64,000 nt of DNA, from positions 310,001-374,000 of the forward strand of contig CAWGOT010000002.1 in the NCBI GenBank assembly GCA_963824275.1, in the 5' to 3' direction. The stretch is from JANXQG01 sp963824275. Lineage in GTDB: Bacteria; Planctomycetota; Planctomycetia; Pirellulales; Thermoguttaceae. The notes under the pieces are model-generated. The model was not told the DNA's origin and did no database searches. It saw nothing but the letters and a program-made list of their open reading frames with translations. Shown piece by piece: positions 49,335 to 59,417 of the stretch. The stretch's first letter is position 1, and each line of letters starts with the position of its first letter. The translations under genes were made by a program, and so were the position numbers.

Positions 49335-49457
49335 ACCACGGCTCATCACCTTGACCCTGCGGACGGCACTCTGCCGCCCGCAGGCTCTTTCTCTTCCCTT
49401 CCCCTCTTCCGCCTCACCCATCCACCTTGCCGCTCTTCTATTCTTTACCTCAACTTC

Positions 49458-49499
49458 CGGTCAATCATTCTGGGACAATTTCGGTCAAATAATTTGGGA
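49458..49499 (+). repeat. Pair of 18-base direct repeats at the right side of the transposon
   Basis: CGGTCAATCATTCTGGGA (49458-49475) and CGGTCAAATAATTTGGGA (49482-49499) agree at 14 of 18 positions with a 24-base period. Tandem sites of this kind are usual transposase-binding sites at the ends of Tn7- and Tn5053-type elements. No matching left end was found. Confidence 0.5.
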
Positions 49500-49510
49500 G
49501 GCAGCACGCC

Positions 49511-50002
49511 ATGCTCGGCAAGTCTGCGAAACGTGTTCCCGCGATTTGCTTGGTCATCGCGATTGCCTGCTTTGCTTGTGATTGGCTAAGTTCTCCCACC
49601 CGGTTCTTTAAAGCCGGATTTAGAGTTCGCATTCGCCGAACGATTTCTGCCGATGAGCTGAGGACTATCGCGCGTGTTGCGCGTACGGAGATTCCTATGG
49701 GCAATGTATCCTTCCGGCCGGGCGAGGGGATTCTTCCAAGCCCGGGAAAAGGATCCTTATGGAACGAAGCAGAACATCGTAAGATTTGGGATGCCATTGT
49801 GAACCAGACTGCCATCGGCAAGCTCGATCCCGGTTTGGTTGTCCTCGTGTCCAGCAACGATGTCGTGTTGTCGTGGGGGGAGCCTTGGTCGGACATTGGG
49901 GACTGCAGATTCGAGATAAGGAGCCGCCTGGGGACGTTCATCTTAATCCTGCCGACGACATTGCGCCCGATATCAGTACAGTCGTGTCTGAATGAGGCAT
50001 GA
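49511..50002 (+). CDS. Hypothetical exported protein
   Basis: ATG 49511 begins MLGKSAKRVPAICLVIAIAC, a signal peptide or anchor, followed by SPTRFFKAGFRVRIRR, TEIPMGNVSFRPGEG, KLDPGLVVLVSSNDVVLSW. Near nt 49915 an alternative frame (KEPPGDVHLNPADDIAPD, ending at 49995) gives a more natural acidic tail than the in-frame one, so an indel is possible. About 163 residues. No family is recognised. It lies between the right end of the transposon and a RAYT fragment. Confidence 0.5.
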   Translation: MLGKSAKRVPAICLVIAIACFACDWLSSPTRFFKAGFRVRIRRTISADELRTIARVARTEIPMGNVSFRPGEGILPSPGKGSLWNEAEHRKIWDAIVNQTAIGKLDPGLVVLVSSNDVVLSWGEPWSDIGDCRFEIRSRLGTFILILPTTLRPISVQSCLNEA

Positions 50003-50059
50003 AAAAGACGGGACATCACTGATATTGGCGCGGTAGGCAGTTTGTGGTAATCTCGAACC

Positions 50060-50158
50060 ATGCCACGTACAGCGCGAGCGATCGAAGGAGGAATGACGTA
50101 CCATGTGCTGAACCGTGGCAACGGGCGAATGCGCATCTTCCACAGCGCCGATCCCGGA
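50060..50158 (+). pseudogene. N-terminal fragment of a RAYT (IS200-like) transposase
   Basis: MPRTARAIEGGMTYHVLNRG then NGRMRIFHSADP is the start of a REP-associated tyrosine transposase of the MPRTARA type. It breaks off after about 32 residues. The C-terminus of the same type is at 51149-51265, beyond the toxin-antitoxin module, and the catalytic core in between is missing. Confidence 0.75.
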
Positions 50159-50357
50159 CCGGGCCTCCTTTGAATTATCAGGAAAGAATGCCGAAGGGAG
50201 TCCGTTCTTCGCCAAGTCGGTCACGGTATTCGGCAAGAACACCTGCCTGTTTCAGGCTTTCGCGGACTCGAAGGAGGAGGCCGACCGGCTGGCCAATGTG
50301 GCCGAAAGCTTCAAGGAGATTGAGCCGGGGAGTCGGGGCAAGCAAGAAACGAAGTGA
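50156..50357 (+). pseudogene. 3' fragment of an unknown protein gene
   Basis: A frame with RASFELSGKNAEGSPFFAK, TVFGKNTCLFQAFADSKEE and RLANVAESFKEIEPGSR ends at 50357. Its 5' side is fused directly to the RAYT fragment, with no start codon of its own. The pattern suggests the C-terminal part of a small exported alpha/beta protein; not identified. Confidence 0.45.
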
Positions 50358-50457
50358 CGCTGGGGCTCAGTGGCTGGCGGCTTGACCCCGCGTCCTGCCC
50401 CCAGCGTCTGTGGGCGACAGTCGGCTGGGCAAAACGAGCGCCGCCGGCCCGCACGAC

Positions 50458-50715
50458 TCAGCGTGCGATTGCCCAGACGCGCCTTACGGTTATCGTGCGA
50501 TCCGACTCTTCTACGGAAAAGATCACTGCGAGCGGCAAGGCGAAAAGAATGCGGAGATCTTGGTCTCGCGACTCACCGGCCGCCGGACCTTCGCTTGCCA
50601 GGATTCTGCCAATACGGTCGAGGGCACTCACAACCGCCCCGCGGTCGGGCCGACTGATGACGATTCGCAGCAGCGCGTCTTGCGCCGAAGGCAGCCACGT
50701 CACCGTATAATTCAT
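50458..50715 (-). CDS. RelE/ParE-family toxin, copy 1
   Basis: An 85-residue protein starting MNYTVTWLPSAQDALLRIVI, with RGAVVSALDRIGRILASEG in the middle and ALPLAVIFSVEESDRTIT near the end, the usual layout of ParE/RelE-fold toxins (an early aromatic/basic strand, two helices, C-terminal strands with Arg). Whether it acts on ribosome-bound mRNA (RelE) or gyrase (ParE) cannot be told. Its start overlaps the antitoxin stop by 4 bases (ATGA), antitoxin first, so translation is coupled and the complex probably represses its own promoter. The protein is identical to the copy at 57491. Confidence 0.82.
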   Translation of the reverse strand: MNYTVTWLPSAQDALLRIVISRPDRGAVVSALDRIGRILASEGPAAGESRDQDLRILFALPLAVIFSVEESDRTITVRRVWAIAR

Positions 50716-50975
50716 AATAATTCTTTCGCCTTCCGCACAACTTCGTCGTGCGGTATGCGTCCCTCCTCGCGAAGCACTGTTTGCAGTTCTTCCGCGGAGA
50801 TTTCCGGGTAGAGGAGGTCGTGGGGCAGCGTCATCGCAATACGCTGGTGCTCGGTAAGGGCGGTCGCCGGCGTGAAGGTACCGAGCAGATTGCCCTCTTC
50901 GTCGCACAAGGCCAGCGGCTCGCGCAAGCTGCCGAGTTGCGTTCTTACGCTGTCGGAGACGGTGACGTGTGTCAT
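50712..50975 (-). CDS. Antitoxin partner, copy 1
   Basis: 87 residues starting MTHVTVSDSVRTQLGSLREP. It is acidic, with LCDEEGNLLGTFTPATALTE near the middle and SAEELQTVLREEGRIPHDE near the end, typical of a short antitoxin with a C-terminal toxin-binding helix. The N-terminus may bind the operator but no clear ribbon-helix-helix or helix-turn-helix can be read. It precedes and overlaps the toxin gene. It differs from copy 2 (57745) at only two residues: Glu for Ala in EEGNLL and Glu for Gly in KELL. Confidence 0.78.
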   Translation of the reverse strand: MTHVTVSDSVRTQLGSLREPLALCDEEGNLLGTFTPATALTEHQRIAMTLPHDLLYPEISAEELQTVLREEGRIPHDEVVRKAKELL

Positions 50976-51148
50976 AGAGTATGCGCTCCAATCAAGATTC
51001 CCACTTTCCTTTGATTATTCTCACCGCAACGGCCGAGTTTGTCAACGCCCGCGCCTTGGCGATCTGATTTGGTACCAACCCGCAGTTCCCATTCGGCCAG
51101 TTGATTCGGCGCAGCCGCTTTCGATTTCGGGTCTCATCGGTTCCCTAG

Positions 51149-51265
51149 GGCGAGACTGAGTGGGTGGATCGTCTATGCCGGGAATTGAAGCCTGACTTGA
51201 CCATCCGTCCGCGAGGCCGACCACGAAAAGACGCCGACGCGAGTGCCGCAATAAGGTCGCGATAG
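51149..51265 (+). pseudogene. C-terminal fragment of a RAYT transposase
   Basis: GETEWVDRLCRELKPDLTIR then PRGRPRKDA and a stop. The ending with GRPRK is typical of MPRTARA-type RAYT proteins, whose N-terminus is at 50060. The fragment has no start codon of its own. The 622-base toxin-antitoxin repeat lies between the two. Confidence 0.6.
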
Positions 51266-51499
51266 GACCATCGTAGCAGATCACGCGGACCACGGCTGGC
51301 CATTTACGCCGGGCACTTTGTCAAATGCCATCCCGGGATCAATTTTGACCAAAAATCCTGACAATATTTCCAATGGTGGGGTAGCTAAGACGCTTGCGGT
51401 TATGCATTATTATAGAAATACCAATTTTCCGCCCCGCAGCCGCCAGCGCGGCGGCTTATCGGAGGTTCTGCGGCAACCCAGTGCTCGGCCGACTTACTG

Positions 51500-54400
51500 A
51501 TGATTATGAATCGCTCGCTGCAATTTGCTACCCGTCCGGTCCTTACGGTCTTGTTGCTGCTGCTGGTCCTGGCAGCGACGTTTTGCCTGCCGGGTCGGTC
51601 CCAGGCGCAGACGCTGTACACGGATAGCGGAACGTTTACCTGGGGAACCAATAACGTCTGGTCGACTTCTTCGAGCGGACCTTTCACGTCCGCATGGTCG
51701 GCCTACGACTTCGCCGATTTCAAGGGACCGGCCGGCACGGTAGCGGTCTCGGGCGTACAACAGCTTAACGGCGTGCAGTTTGAAGTCACGGGCTATGTTA
51801 TCAATGGCGGAACACTTCAGATCGGCAGCCCGGCCAGCCCTCAGGCGTACATCAACGCAGTGAGCGGCGGGACGGTCACCATCAACAGCGCTCTGGAAGG
51901 TTCCAACAACAACGCGGCGATGAATTTTGCGCGTCGAGTTCCTATGCCGGCACGGTGATTCTCACCGGCGCCGAAGTTGGGACGACCTTCGGGACGCGGA
52001 CGATCAATGTTGAGAACGGCATCCTGAATCTCCAGAACACCGCACTGGGCACTTCGGCCGCGGCCCCAGTTGTCGTCGGCAGCGGCGCTTCACTGCAACT
52101 TCAAAGCGGATCGAGTCTCACCTTTTACAACAACCTTACGCTCAGCGGCAGCGGCGCGTCAGGGGCCAAAGGGGCGCTGGAGAACGTGAGCGGGACAAAT
52201 ACCGTTTCGGGTTCGGTCTCCTTACCGGCGGACAGCACCATCGGCGTCGATTCCGGCGGCCTGACCTTCAGCGGCGGTATTAGCAGCACCGGCAGCCTGA
52301 CGACGCAAGGTTCCGGCACATTGACCTTGACGGGGCCAAACTCTATCGGCAACCTATTGACCGTGAGCGGGGGCACCGTCCAGCTTACTGCCGGCCAACT
52401 CGCCGTTAACGGGTATGAGTACATCGCCAACAGCAGCCCTGGTGGCTTCACGCAATCTGGCGGGACACACTCAGTTCCCAATGAGGAGTTGTTCGTCGGA
52501 GAGGCGAACAGCGGAACCTACAACCTCAGTGGCGGGAGTCTCTCCGCTTTGTTTGAAGGCATCGGCCGGGGCGGAAGCGGCAGCTTCACTCAGAGCGGCG
52601 GAACCAACTCCCCTTCGAATGGCCTTTATCTTGGAGATGGGAGCAACGCAACCTACACCCTCAGCGGCAGCGGCCAACTCGCCACGAACCAGGAATTTAT
52701 CGGCAACGCATCACCGAGCACCTTCACGCAGTTGGGCGGGACCAACTCGGTTTCCAATCTGTATGTTGCCCCCGAGTCAGGGGGCACCGCGTCCTACAAC
52801 CTAAGCGGCGGCAGTCTCTCCGCACAGACCGAAATTATCGGCTACGGAATGCCGGGCACCTTCACGCAGTCTGGCGGGACACACTCCGTTTCCACCAGCT
52901 TGGCCCTCGGGGCTCTTTACGGCGGAACCTACAACCTCAACGGCGGTTTGCTGAGTCTTTCCGGTTCCGGCTTGATTCAGAGTATCGGCGGTGCGGCATT
53001 CAATTTCAACGGCGGAACATTTCAGGCCGGATCGAGCTTCTCGACCAGCGTGCCTTTGGTTCTCGGCAGCAGCGGAAGCGGTCCCATCTTCGACACGCAA
53101 ACCAACACACTGACCCTCGCCGGTGCGCTTTCCGGCAGCGGAGGCTTTCAAAAGACCGGCTCCGGCACGTTAATCCTCACCGCATCGAACAGCTACTCGG
53201 GCAACACCACGATCGGCTTCGGCAATGGGCAGTCCAACGTCGGCGGCATCGTGGCGATCAGCAACGGCTTTGCCCTGGGCACGGGCAGCGTGACGATCCT
53301 AGCCGGAAATCCGGCCGGTACCGATTTAGGAGCCCAATTGCAGTTGTCCGGGAACATTACCGTCTCGAACCCAAGCATCACCATCTCGGGCCTCGGCTAT
53401 GGGTTCGATGGGGGCGTGATCCTGAACACTAACGGCAACAATACCATCAACAGTGCGATCAACCTCACCAACGGCGCCGGCGGCAGCAGTATCGGCTCGG
53501 CTGCCGGAACCTTGACTCTTGCCGGCAGCATTTCGACAATCCAGTCGGGAAGGACGCTGGAGTTCAACGGGGCGGGCAATATCGTCGCTTCCGGGGTCAT
53601 TTCGGACGGAGTCACGAACAACCTTCCAATTACGATGAACGGCACCGGGAAACTTACGTTCGCCGCATCGAATAGTTACTCGGGGCTGACCTCGATCAAC
53701 GGCGGCACGTTGAGCCTGGCCAATTCGGCTGCCTTGGCGGGCGGCGGCAACCTCACCTTCGGTGGAGGCGTGCTGCAATTTTCCGCCAGCAATACCCAGG
53801 ATTGCTCCAGCCGAATCGTGAATAGTGTGGCGCCGATTGCGATCGATACGAACGGACAGAACGTGACGTTCGCAGGCAACCTGGCGAGTACCAACACGGG
53901 TGGATTGACGAAGCTAGGGGCCGGCAAATTGACGCTGACTGGCTCAAACGGATTTGGCGGCAACGTGAATGTCACCGCGGGCACGCTCCAGCTTGCCGCC
54001 GGCCAACTGCCCGCGGTCAATGAGCAAGTGGCGCCGTTTGGAAAGCGCAAGCCTCGCTCAGTCCGGCGGGGACAATCTCGCGGCCAATCTTTTCGTTGGG
54101 GGTCTCGGCAATGAAGTGATTGCCAATGGATCGTATAGTCTCAGCGGCGGCCAGCTCACCGTAACGGGGAATGAACAGATTGCCTTGGGGCTCAGCGCAA
54201 CAGGCAGCTTTACGCAGACGGGCGGAACCCATACCGTTGCAAACCTGTCCATTGCGGCTATTGACGGCAATGGAAATGGCGGCATCGGATTCTATTCGTT
54301 GAGCAGCGGCCAACTCAATGTGACGATGACGGAGTCGATCGGCGTTGGCTACGACGGAATCGGCAGCTTCTCACAGACGGGCGGAAGCCATTCCGTCCCA

Positions 54401-57400
54401 AATCTTACCATCGGGGGCGACGTTTACTCCGACGGCGGCGCCGGATCGTATACGCTCGGCGGCGGCCAGCTCATCGTGACGGGAACCGAGTCGATCGGAG
54501 TAGGCAATTTTAACAGCGATAGCACCAATGGCTACGAAGGATACGGCACGTTCACGCAGACGGGCGGAACCCATTCCGTTGCATACCTTGCCATCGGGGC
54601 TCTCGACAACAGTTTGCAAGACGGCGGTGTCGGCTCGTATTCCCTCAGCGGCGGCCAGCTTACCGTGACAGGAACTGAGTCGATCGGCTTAGGCAACCCA
54701 AATAATGGCGGAAGTGGCAGCTTCACTCAGTCCGGCGGCACGCATTCCGTGGCCGACATCGGAATTGGCGGTGACCCGAACGAAGACGGCGGCAACGGAT
54801 CGTATAAGTTGAGTGCCGGCCGGCTTAGCGTAACCGGGACTGAGATGATCGGCATAGGCTACGGCGGGATCGGCAGCTTCACGCAGTCGGGCGGAACGCA
54901 TTCCGTGGCAAACCTCTTCATCGGGGCACTTGACGAATACGGTTATATTGGCAACGGGTCGTACGCGCTTACCGGCGGCCAGCTCACCGTGGCGGGAATG
55001 GAAGCTGTCAGCGGAGGCGAGAGTCAGTTCTCAAATGGAACCAGCAGCTTCACGCAGTCCGGCGGAACCCACTCCGTTGCATCTCTTGTGATCGGCGGCG
55101 ACAATAATGGAGACGGCGGCGACGGGGTTTATGCCCTCAGCGCCGGCCGGCTTACCGTTACGGGAACCGAGTCGATCGGCATTGGGTTGAGCGGGAGTGG
55201 CAGCTTCACGCAGACGGGCGGAACGCATTCCGTTAATGACCTTGTGATTGGTGCTATCGACGCAAAAGGCGCTGGCGGCAACGGATCGTATTCATTAAGC
55301 GGCGGTTTGCTGACTTTATCGGGTTTGAGCACCACGGGCGGAAGTGGCGGCGCGTCGGCATTCGAATTCAGCAGCGGCACGTTCCAGGCCGGGGCGAGCT
55401 TTTCGACCAGCCTGCCGCTTGCTCTGGGCAGCAGCGGAAGCGGACCCGTCTTCGACACCCAAGCCAACACGCTGACCCTTGCCGGTGCGCTTTCCGGGAG
55501 CGGCGGTTTCCAGAAGATCGGCTCCGGCACGTTGGTCGTTTCCGCTTCGAACAGCTACACAGGCAGCACGACGATCTCGGCGGGCACGCTCCAAATCGGC
55601 AACGGCGGAACGTCCGGCAACATCCCGGGCGCCATTATCAATAATGCCACCCTGGCCTTGGATCGATCGGACGTTTATTACACCTTAGGCAGCAATATCT
55701 CCGGTTCTGGCAGCTTGGCCATGGAAGGCACCGGCACGCTCGCGTTGTCGGGCACGATCCCCTCTGCAAACGTGACGGTGAATCAGGGACAGATTGAAAC
55801 CACGCCGGGCAGCCAATTGACTTGCAATCTCACGACCGCCGTCGCCGGACGTTTCACGAACAATGGCGGCAACGTCTACCTCGCCAATCTGACCAACGCC
55901 GGCACTTTCATCGGCGGCGGGCAGGTCGGCGGCACTTTCGTCAATCAATCGACTGGCGACGTGCGGATCGCCGGCGGGCAGGATCTCTACCTTTCCGGCG
56001 GCGGCTCGCAGAGCAACCAAGGCTTGATCCAGGTGCTTGGAACGCAGGCCGCGCAGGCCCAATTCGAGTCCGCCGGCCCGCTGACCAATAGTGCCGGCGG
56101 GACGAGCCTGGTTGCCGCGCAAAACGCCACGTTGTACTTTGACGCCGGCTTGACGAATTCAGGTGCGATGTCGTTCAGCTACGGATTGAATAGCGTCTTC
56201 GGCAACGCCACGAACTCCGCGGGCGGCTCGATCACCATTACCGGCGGCGCGGGCGCGACCTTCTATGGCAACGTGGTTCAGAACGGCACGCTCAACGTCG
56301 CGGCGGTGGGGAACATTCAGAGCAGCGCGGTCTTCCTGGGCGCCTATAGCGGCAGCGGCAGCGTGACCGGCAGCGGCGACGTGTTTTTCCAGGGCGATTT
56401 GCGCCCGGGCGATGCCCCGGCCGCAATCAATTTCGGCGGCAACGTCTACCTGGCCCCCACCACCAACACGGTAATTGATATTACGGGCACGACTGCGGGC
56501 CTCGATTACGATCAGGTGAACGTGGCGGGAACCTTGGGGCTCGCGGGCAGCCTCACCGTCACTTTGAGCAATTCGGCCTACCGGCCGGGCCAGGGGACAC
56601 AGTTCGAGATCCTCTCTTTCGGCACAGTCACCGGATCGTTTGCCGCGATGGACGGTTTGAACCTGGGCAATCGCCTGAATCTGGTGCCGACGTTCACGAG
56701 CAACGGCCTGATTCTGACTGCGGTCCAGGGCGGTTCCGGCAGTTGGAATCTCGATGGCAACGGGGCAATCTCCGTGGCGGCCAACTGGGCTGGCGGCGTG
56801 CCCAGCGAGGCGGGCGACGCGGCAACCTTCGGTCCCGTGATTTCCGCGCCGCGGACGGTCACGGTCGATGTGCCCACGACGTTCGGCTCGATGATTTTCC
56901 AGAGCAGCCAGGGTTACACGATTGCCGGGTCGAACTCCATTACGCTGGACATGCCGGGCGGCAGCCCTCAGATCACTGTCTTGGCCGGCAGCCAGACGAT
57001 CGCCGCGCCGCTGGTCTTGGAGGGCAACCTGTCGATCGGCACGTCGGCGGGGGATTCGCTGGACCTATCGGGCGGAATCAGCGGCGGCACGGCCTCTTTG
57101 ACGCTCAGCGGCGGCGGGGAGTTGATCTTGAGCGGCAGCGCCAGCTATAGCGGCGGCACGCTGGTCGAGGCCGGCACGCTGGTCGTCACGGCGGCCGATG
57201 CCCTGCCATCGGGATCGAGCTTGACCGTCGGCGCGGCGCCGCGCTGCTTTTCGCTTCCACGGCAGCCGGCTCTCCGGCGAGCGACCTGGCAATCGCAGCG
57301 GGGCCTGCATCGGCCGTGCCGGAACCTGGAACGCTGGCACTGTTGGTCACTGGAGCGGCACTTTTGGCGATGGATCGCACGCGGCGGTGGCGTTGGAATC

Positions 57401-57414
57401 GTGACCGGCCGTGA
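51500..57414 (+). CDS. Giant PEP-CTERM passenger protein with FTQSGGTHSV repeats (frameshifted)
   Basis: About 1,970 residues once shifts near nt 51930, 54040 and 57235 are repaired. Parts: a signal peptide (VLTVLLLLLVLAATFCLPG) from ATG 51500 or 51506; passenger beta-helix repeats (GSGTLILTASNSYSGNTTI, TIGR02601-like); eleven units of about 40-55 residues with FTQSGGTHSVANL as core; more beta-helix repeats; and a PEP-CTERM anchor at the end (VPEPGTLALLVTGAALLAMD then a basic RTRRWRW tail, stop at 57412-57414). PEP-CTERM tails are processed by exosortase, so the protein is probably sorted to the surface or matrix. It lies between two copies of a toxin-antitoxin module. No enzyme motif. Confidence 0.85.
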
Positions 57415-57490
57415 AGCTGATGCCAACCTCGGCGAAGTAGCGCGACTCAGGAGCGAGGGGCCGCGCGACAGGAGTTCCCGCCCGCGCGAC

Positions 57491-57748
57491 TCAGCGTGCG
57501 ATTGCCCAGACGCGCCTTACGGTTATCGTGCGGTCCGACTCTTCTACGGAAAAGATCACTGCGAGCGGCAAGGCGAAAAGAATGCGGAGATCTTGGTCTC
57601 GCGACTCACCGGCCGCCGGACCTTCGCTTGCCAGGATTCTGCCAATACGGTCGAGGGCACTCACAACCGCCCCGCGGTCGGGCCGACTGATGACGATTCG
57701 CAGCAGCGCGTCTTGCGCCGAAGGCAGCCACGTCACCGTATAATTCAT
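57491..57748 (-). CDS. RelE/ParE-family toxin, copy 2
   Basis: Protein identical to the toxin at 50458-50715 (85 residues, MNYTVTWLPSAQDALL ...). It is again encoded behind and overlapping its antitoxin (ATGA at 57745-57748). Identical toxins with nearly identical antitoxins should neutralise each other, so loss of one module would not kill the cell while the other stays. Confidence 0.82.
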   Translation of the reverse strand: MNYTVTWLPSAQDALLRIVISRPDRGAVVSALDRIGRILASEGPAAGESRDQDLRILFALPLAVIFSVEESDRTITVRRVWAIAR

Positions 57749-58008
57749 AATAATCCCTTCGCCTTCCGCACAACTTCGTCGTGCGGTATGCGTCCCTCCT
57801 CGCGAAGCACTGTTTGCAGTTCTTCCGCGGAGATTTCCGGGTAGAGGAGGTCGTGGGGCAGCGTCATCGCAATACGCTGGTGCTCGGTAAGGGCGGTCGC
57901 TGGCGTGAAGGTACCGAGCAGATTGCCCGCTTCGTCGCACAAGGCCAGCGGCTCGCGCAAGCTGCCGAGTTGCGTTCTTACGCTGTCGGAGACGGTGACG
58001 TGTGTCAT
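57745..58008 (-). CDS. Antitoxin partner, copy 2
   Basis: 87 residues, MTHVTVSDSVRTQLGSLREP at the start, with EAGNLL and KGLL where copy 1 has EEGNLL and KELL. The upstream region is shared with copy 1 as far as the repeat reaches, so both modules should have the same promoter and autoregulation. Confidence 0.78.
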   Translation of the reverse strand: MTHVTVSDSVRTQLGSLREPLALCDEAGNLLGTFTPATALTEHQRIAMTLPHDLLYPEISAEELQTVLREEGRIPHDEVVRKAKGLL

Positions 58009-58294
58009 AGAGTATGCGCTCCAATCAAGATTTCCACTTTCCTTTGATTATTCTCACCGCAACGGCCGAGTTTGTCAACGCCCGCGCCTTGGCGATCTGA
58101 TTAGTAGCCGAAGAAAAAAGGATCAGGTCGCCGCTACGCGAGTTCCGCTCGACCGATCGCGACCGATCGGGGTCTGGATCGATCAGAGTCAGACTTGGAA
58201 TATGCACTTTTGCACATGTTTCCAAAGATGGGCTGGCTGCGCTTCGCCGCGATCGGCTCTTGCCTTTGCAACCGTACAGATGTACCATGGCGAA

Positions 58295-58529
58295 ATGGCT
58301 CGACCTCCCCGAATTGACTTCGCTGATGCGGTTTACCATGTTACCAGCCGCGGCAACGGCCGCGACGTGATTTTTTGGAGCGACGCGGACCGAGAGCGGT
58401 TTGTCGGGCAGTTGGCCGACAACCTTCGCACTTCGGCGGTGGTGCTGTACGCTTACGTACTTATGGACAATCCACCTACTTTGCCGTACTCCCCGAGGGA
58501 ATTTATCGCGTTTCATGCAACGGCTGCTG
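58295..58529 (+). pseudogene. N-terminal part of a second RAYT transposase (MARPPRI type)
   Basis: MARPPRIDFADAVYHVTSRG, then NGRDVIFWSDADRERFVGQL and VVLYAYVLMDN. After a small deletion the neighbouring frame gives HLLCRTPRGNLSRFMQRLLA. These are the first 80 or so residues of IS200-like RAYT transposases. The HxH catalytic motif area (normally MDNHYHLL) is damaged. The matching C-terminal part is at 61560. The rest is replaced by a passenger-gene scrap. Confidence 0.78.
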
Positions 58530-58748
58530 GCCGCTGAGAATCAATTCGCCTGTCGGCATCAACACCTCGCTGCTCGTCGAGGGCGTATCGAGGTCATAAT
58601 CCATGACCGCGCCCAACTCCAGGTTCAAGCTACCGCTGACGTTCATGGCGCCCAGGGGGTTGCCCGGGGCGAGCTGCCCGCTGGGGGTGACCGTCACGCT
58701 GCTGAGGCTGCCCGTGCCGCTGAGGATGCCGCCGCTCTGGACCGTCAC
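58520..58748 (-). pseudogene. Fragment of an autotransporter/PEP-CTERM passenger gene
   Basis: TVQSGGILSGTGSLSSVTV, PSGQLAPGNPLGAMNVSGSL and GAVMDYDLDTPSTSSEVLM, ending in LILSGQQ, is a typical stretch near the end of passenger beta-helices. It is cut at both sides: by the RAYT remnant at 58520-58530 and by the nuclease remnant at 58753. It is not part of the 51500 gene. Confidence 0.65.
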
Positions 58749-58752
58749 AGGG

Positions 58753-59353
58753 GTTACGGCGATCGGCGGAAGGCCAACTGAAGAGGGGAGACGACTGGAC
58801 GGAGATCAAGCCAGTCTTTTCCATCTGTCTGGTGGACGGGATTCTCTGGCAGAATGCCGGCCAGGTGCATCACGCCTTTCGTCTGACCGACCAGAAATCA
58901 GGACGGGTTTTGGACGGGACGGTGGAGATTCACACGGTGGAGCTTGGGAGGTATAATTTAGGGAAGGAGGACTTGAAGACAGCCAGCCTGCTGGAGTGCT
59001 GGTTGTACTGGTTCTTGCACGCCCACGAGTACGAAACCGAGGAACTGCTGAGACTACTTCCGCAAGAGGCGATTCAGCAAGCAACGCAAACGATCGCGCG
59101 AATCGCGCAGATTACAGAGGACAAAGCCATGTATGACGCAAGGGAAAAAGCCATTCGAGACCGCCAGACGGCTTTGAACTCGGCCCGGCGGGAAGGCGAG
59201 ATCAAAGGCGAGATCAAAATGATCCGAATGCTCCAAGGGCTGCTTTGCACACCTGTCAGCGAGGAGGAGAGCCTGCGTGTGATGAGCCTGGAGCAGCTCG
59301 AATCGCTCACCAGCAGTCTGCAAGAGCAATTACGCGGGCGATCCACCTCGTAA
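58753..59353 (+). pseudogene. Rpn-family (PD-(D/E)XK) nuclease/transposase remnant, N-terminus missing
   Basis: The frame reads GQLKRGDDWTEIKPVFSICL, VDGILWQNAGQVHHAFRL, EIHTVELGRYNL, LECWLYWFLHAHEYE and AMYDAREKAIRDRQ, then REGEIKGEIKMIRMLQGLL to the stop. This is the C-terminal two thirds of Rpn recombination-promoting nucleases (DUF4351/PDDEXK_2 family). The N-terminal catalytic part is missing because the sequence starts right at the junction with the passenger fragment. Confidence 0.75.
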
Positions 59354-59417
59354 CCCAACCCGCCACGCCCTGGAAGCAGCCGCCCAAAGTCTTACATTTC
59401 GGGTCGGGGGACTGTTG

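Larger units (their letters stand above)
50448..51069. repeat. 622-base direct repeat, copy 1 (contains a toxin-antitoxin module)
   Basis: It matches 57481-58102 without indels; I count about seven substitutions (offset 7033 bases throughout). It covers both toxin and antitoxin genes and their upstream region. The two copies flank the giant PEP-CTERM gene in direct orientation. Confidence 0.93.
57481..58102. repeat. 622-base direct repeat, copy 2 (contains a toxin-antitoxin module)
   Basis: Second copy of 50448-51069 in the same orientation, beginning 66 bases after the end of the PEP-CTERM gene. Confidence 0.93.

Noticed and set aside
4408..57414. Programmed frameshifting as the cause of the many frame changes
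   Set aside because: The sites share no slippery heptamer plus downstream structure, occur in unrelated gene types and go in both directions. Sequencing indels or decay fit better.
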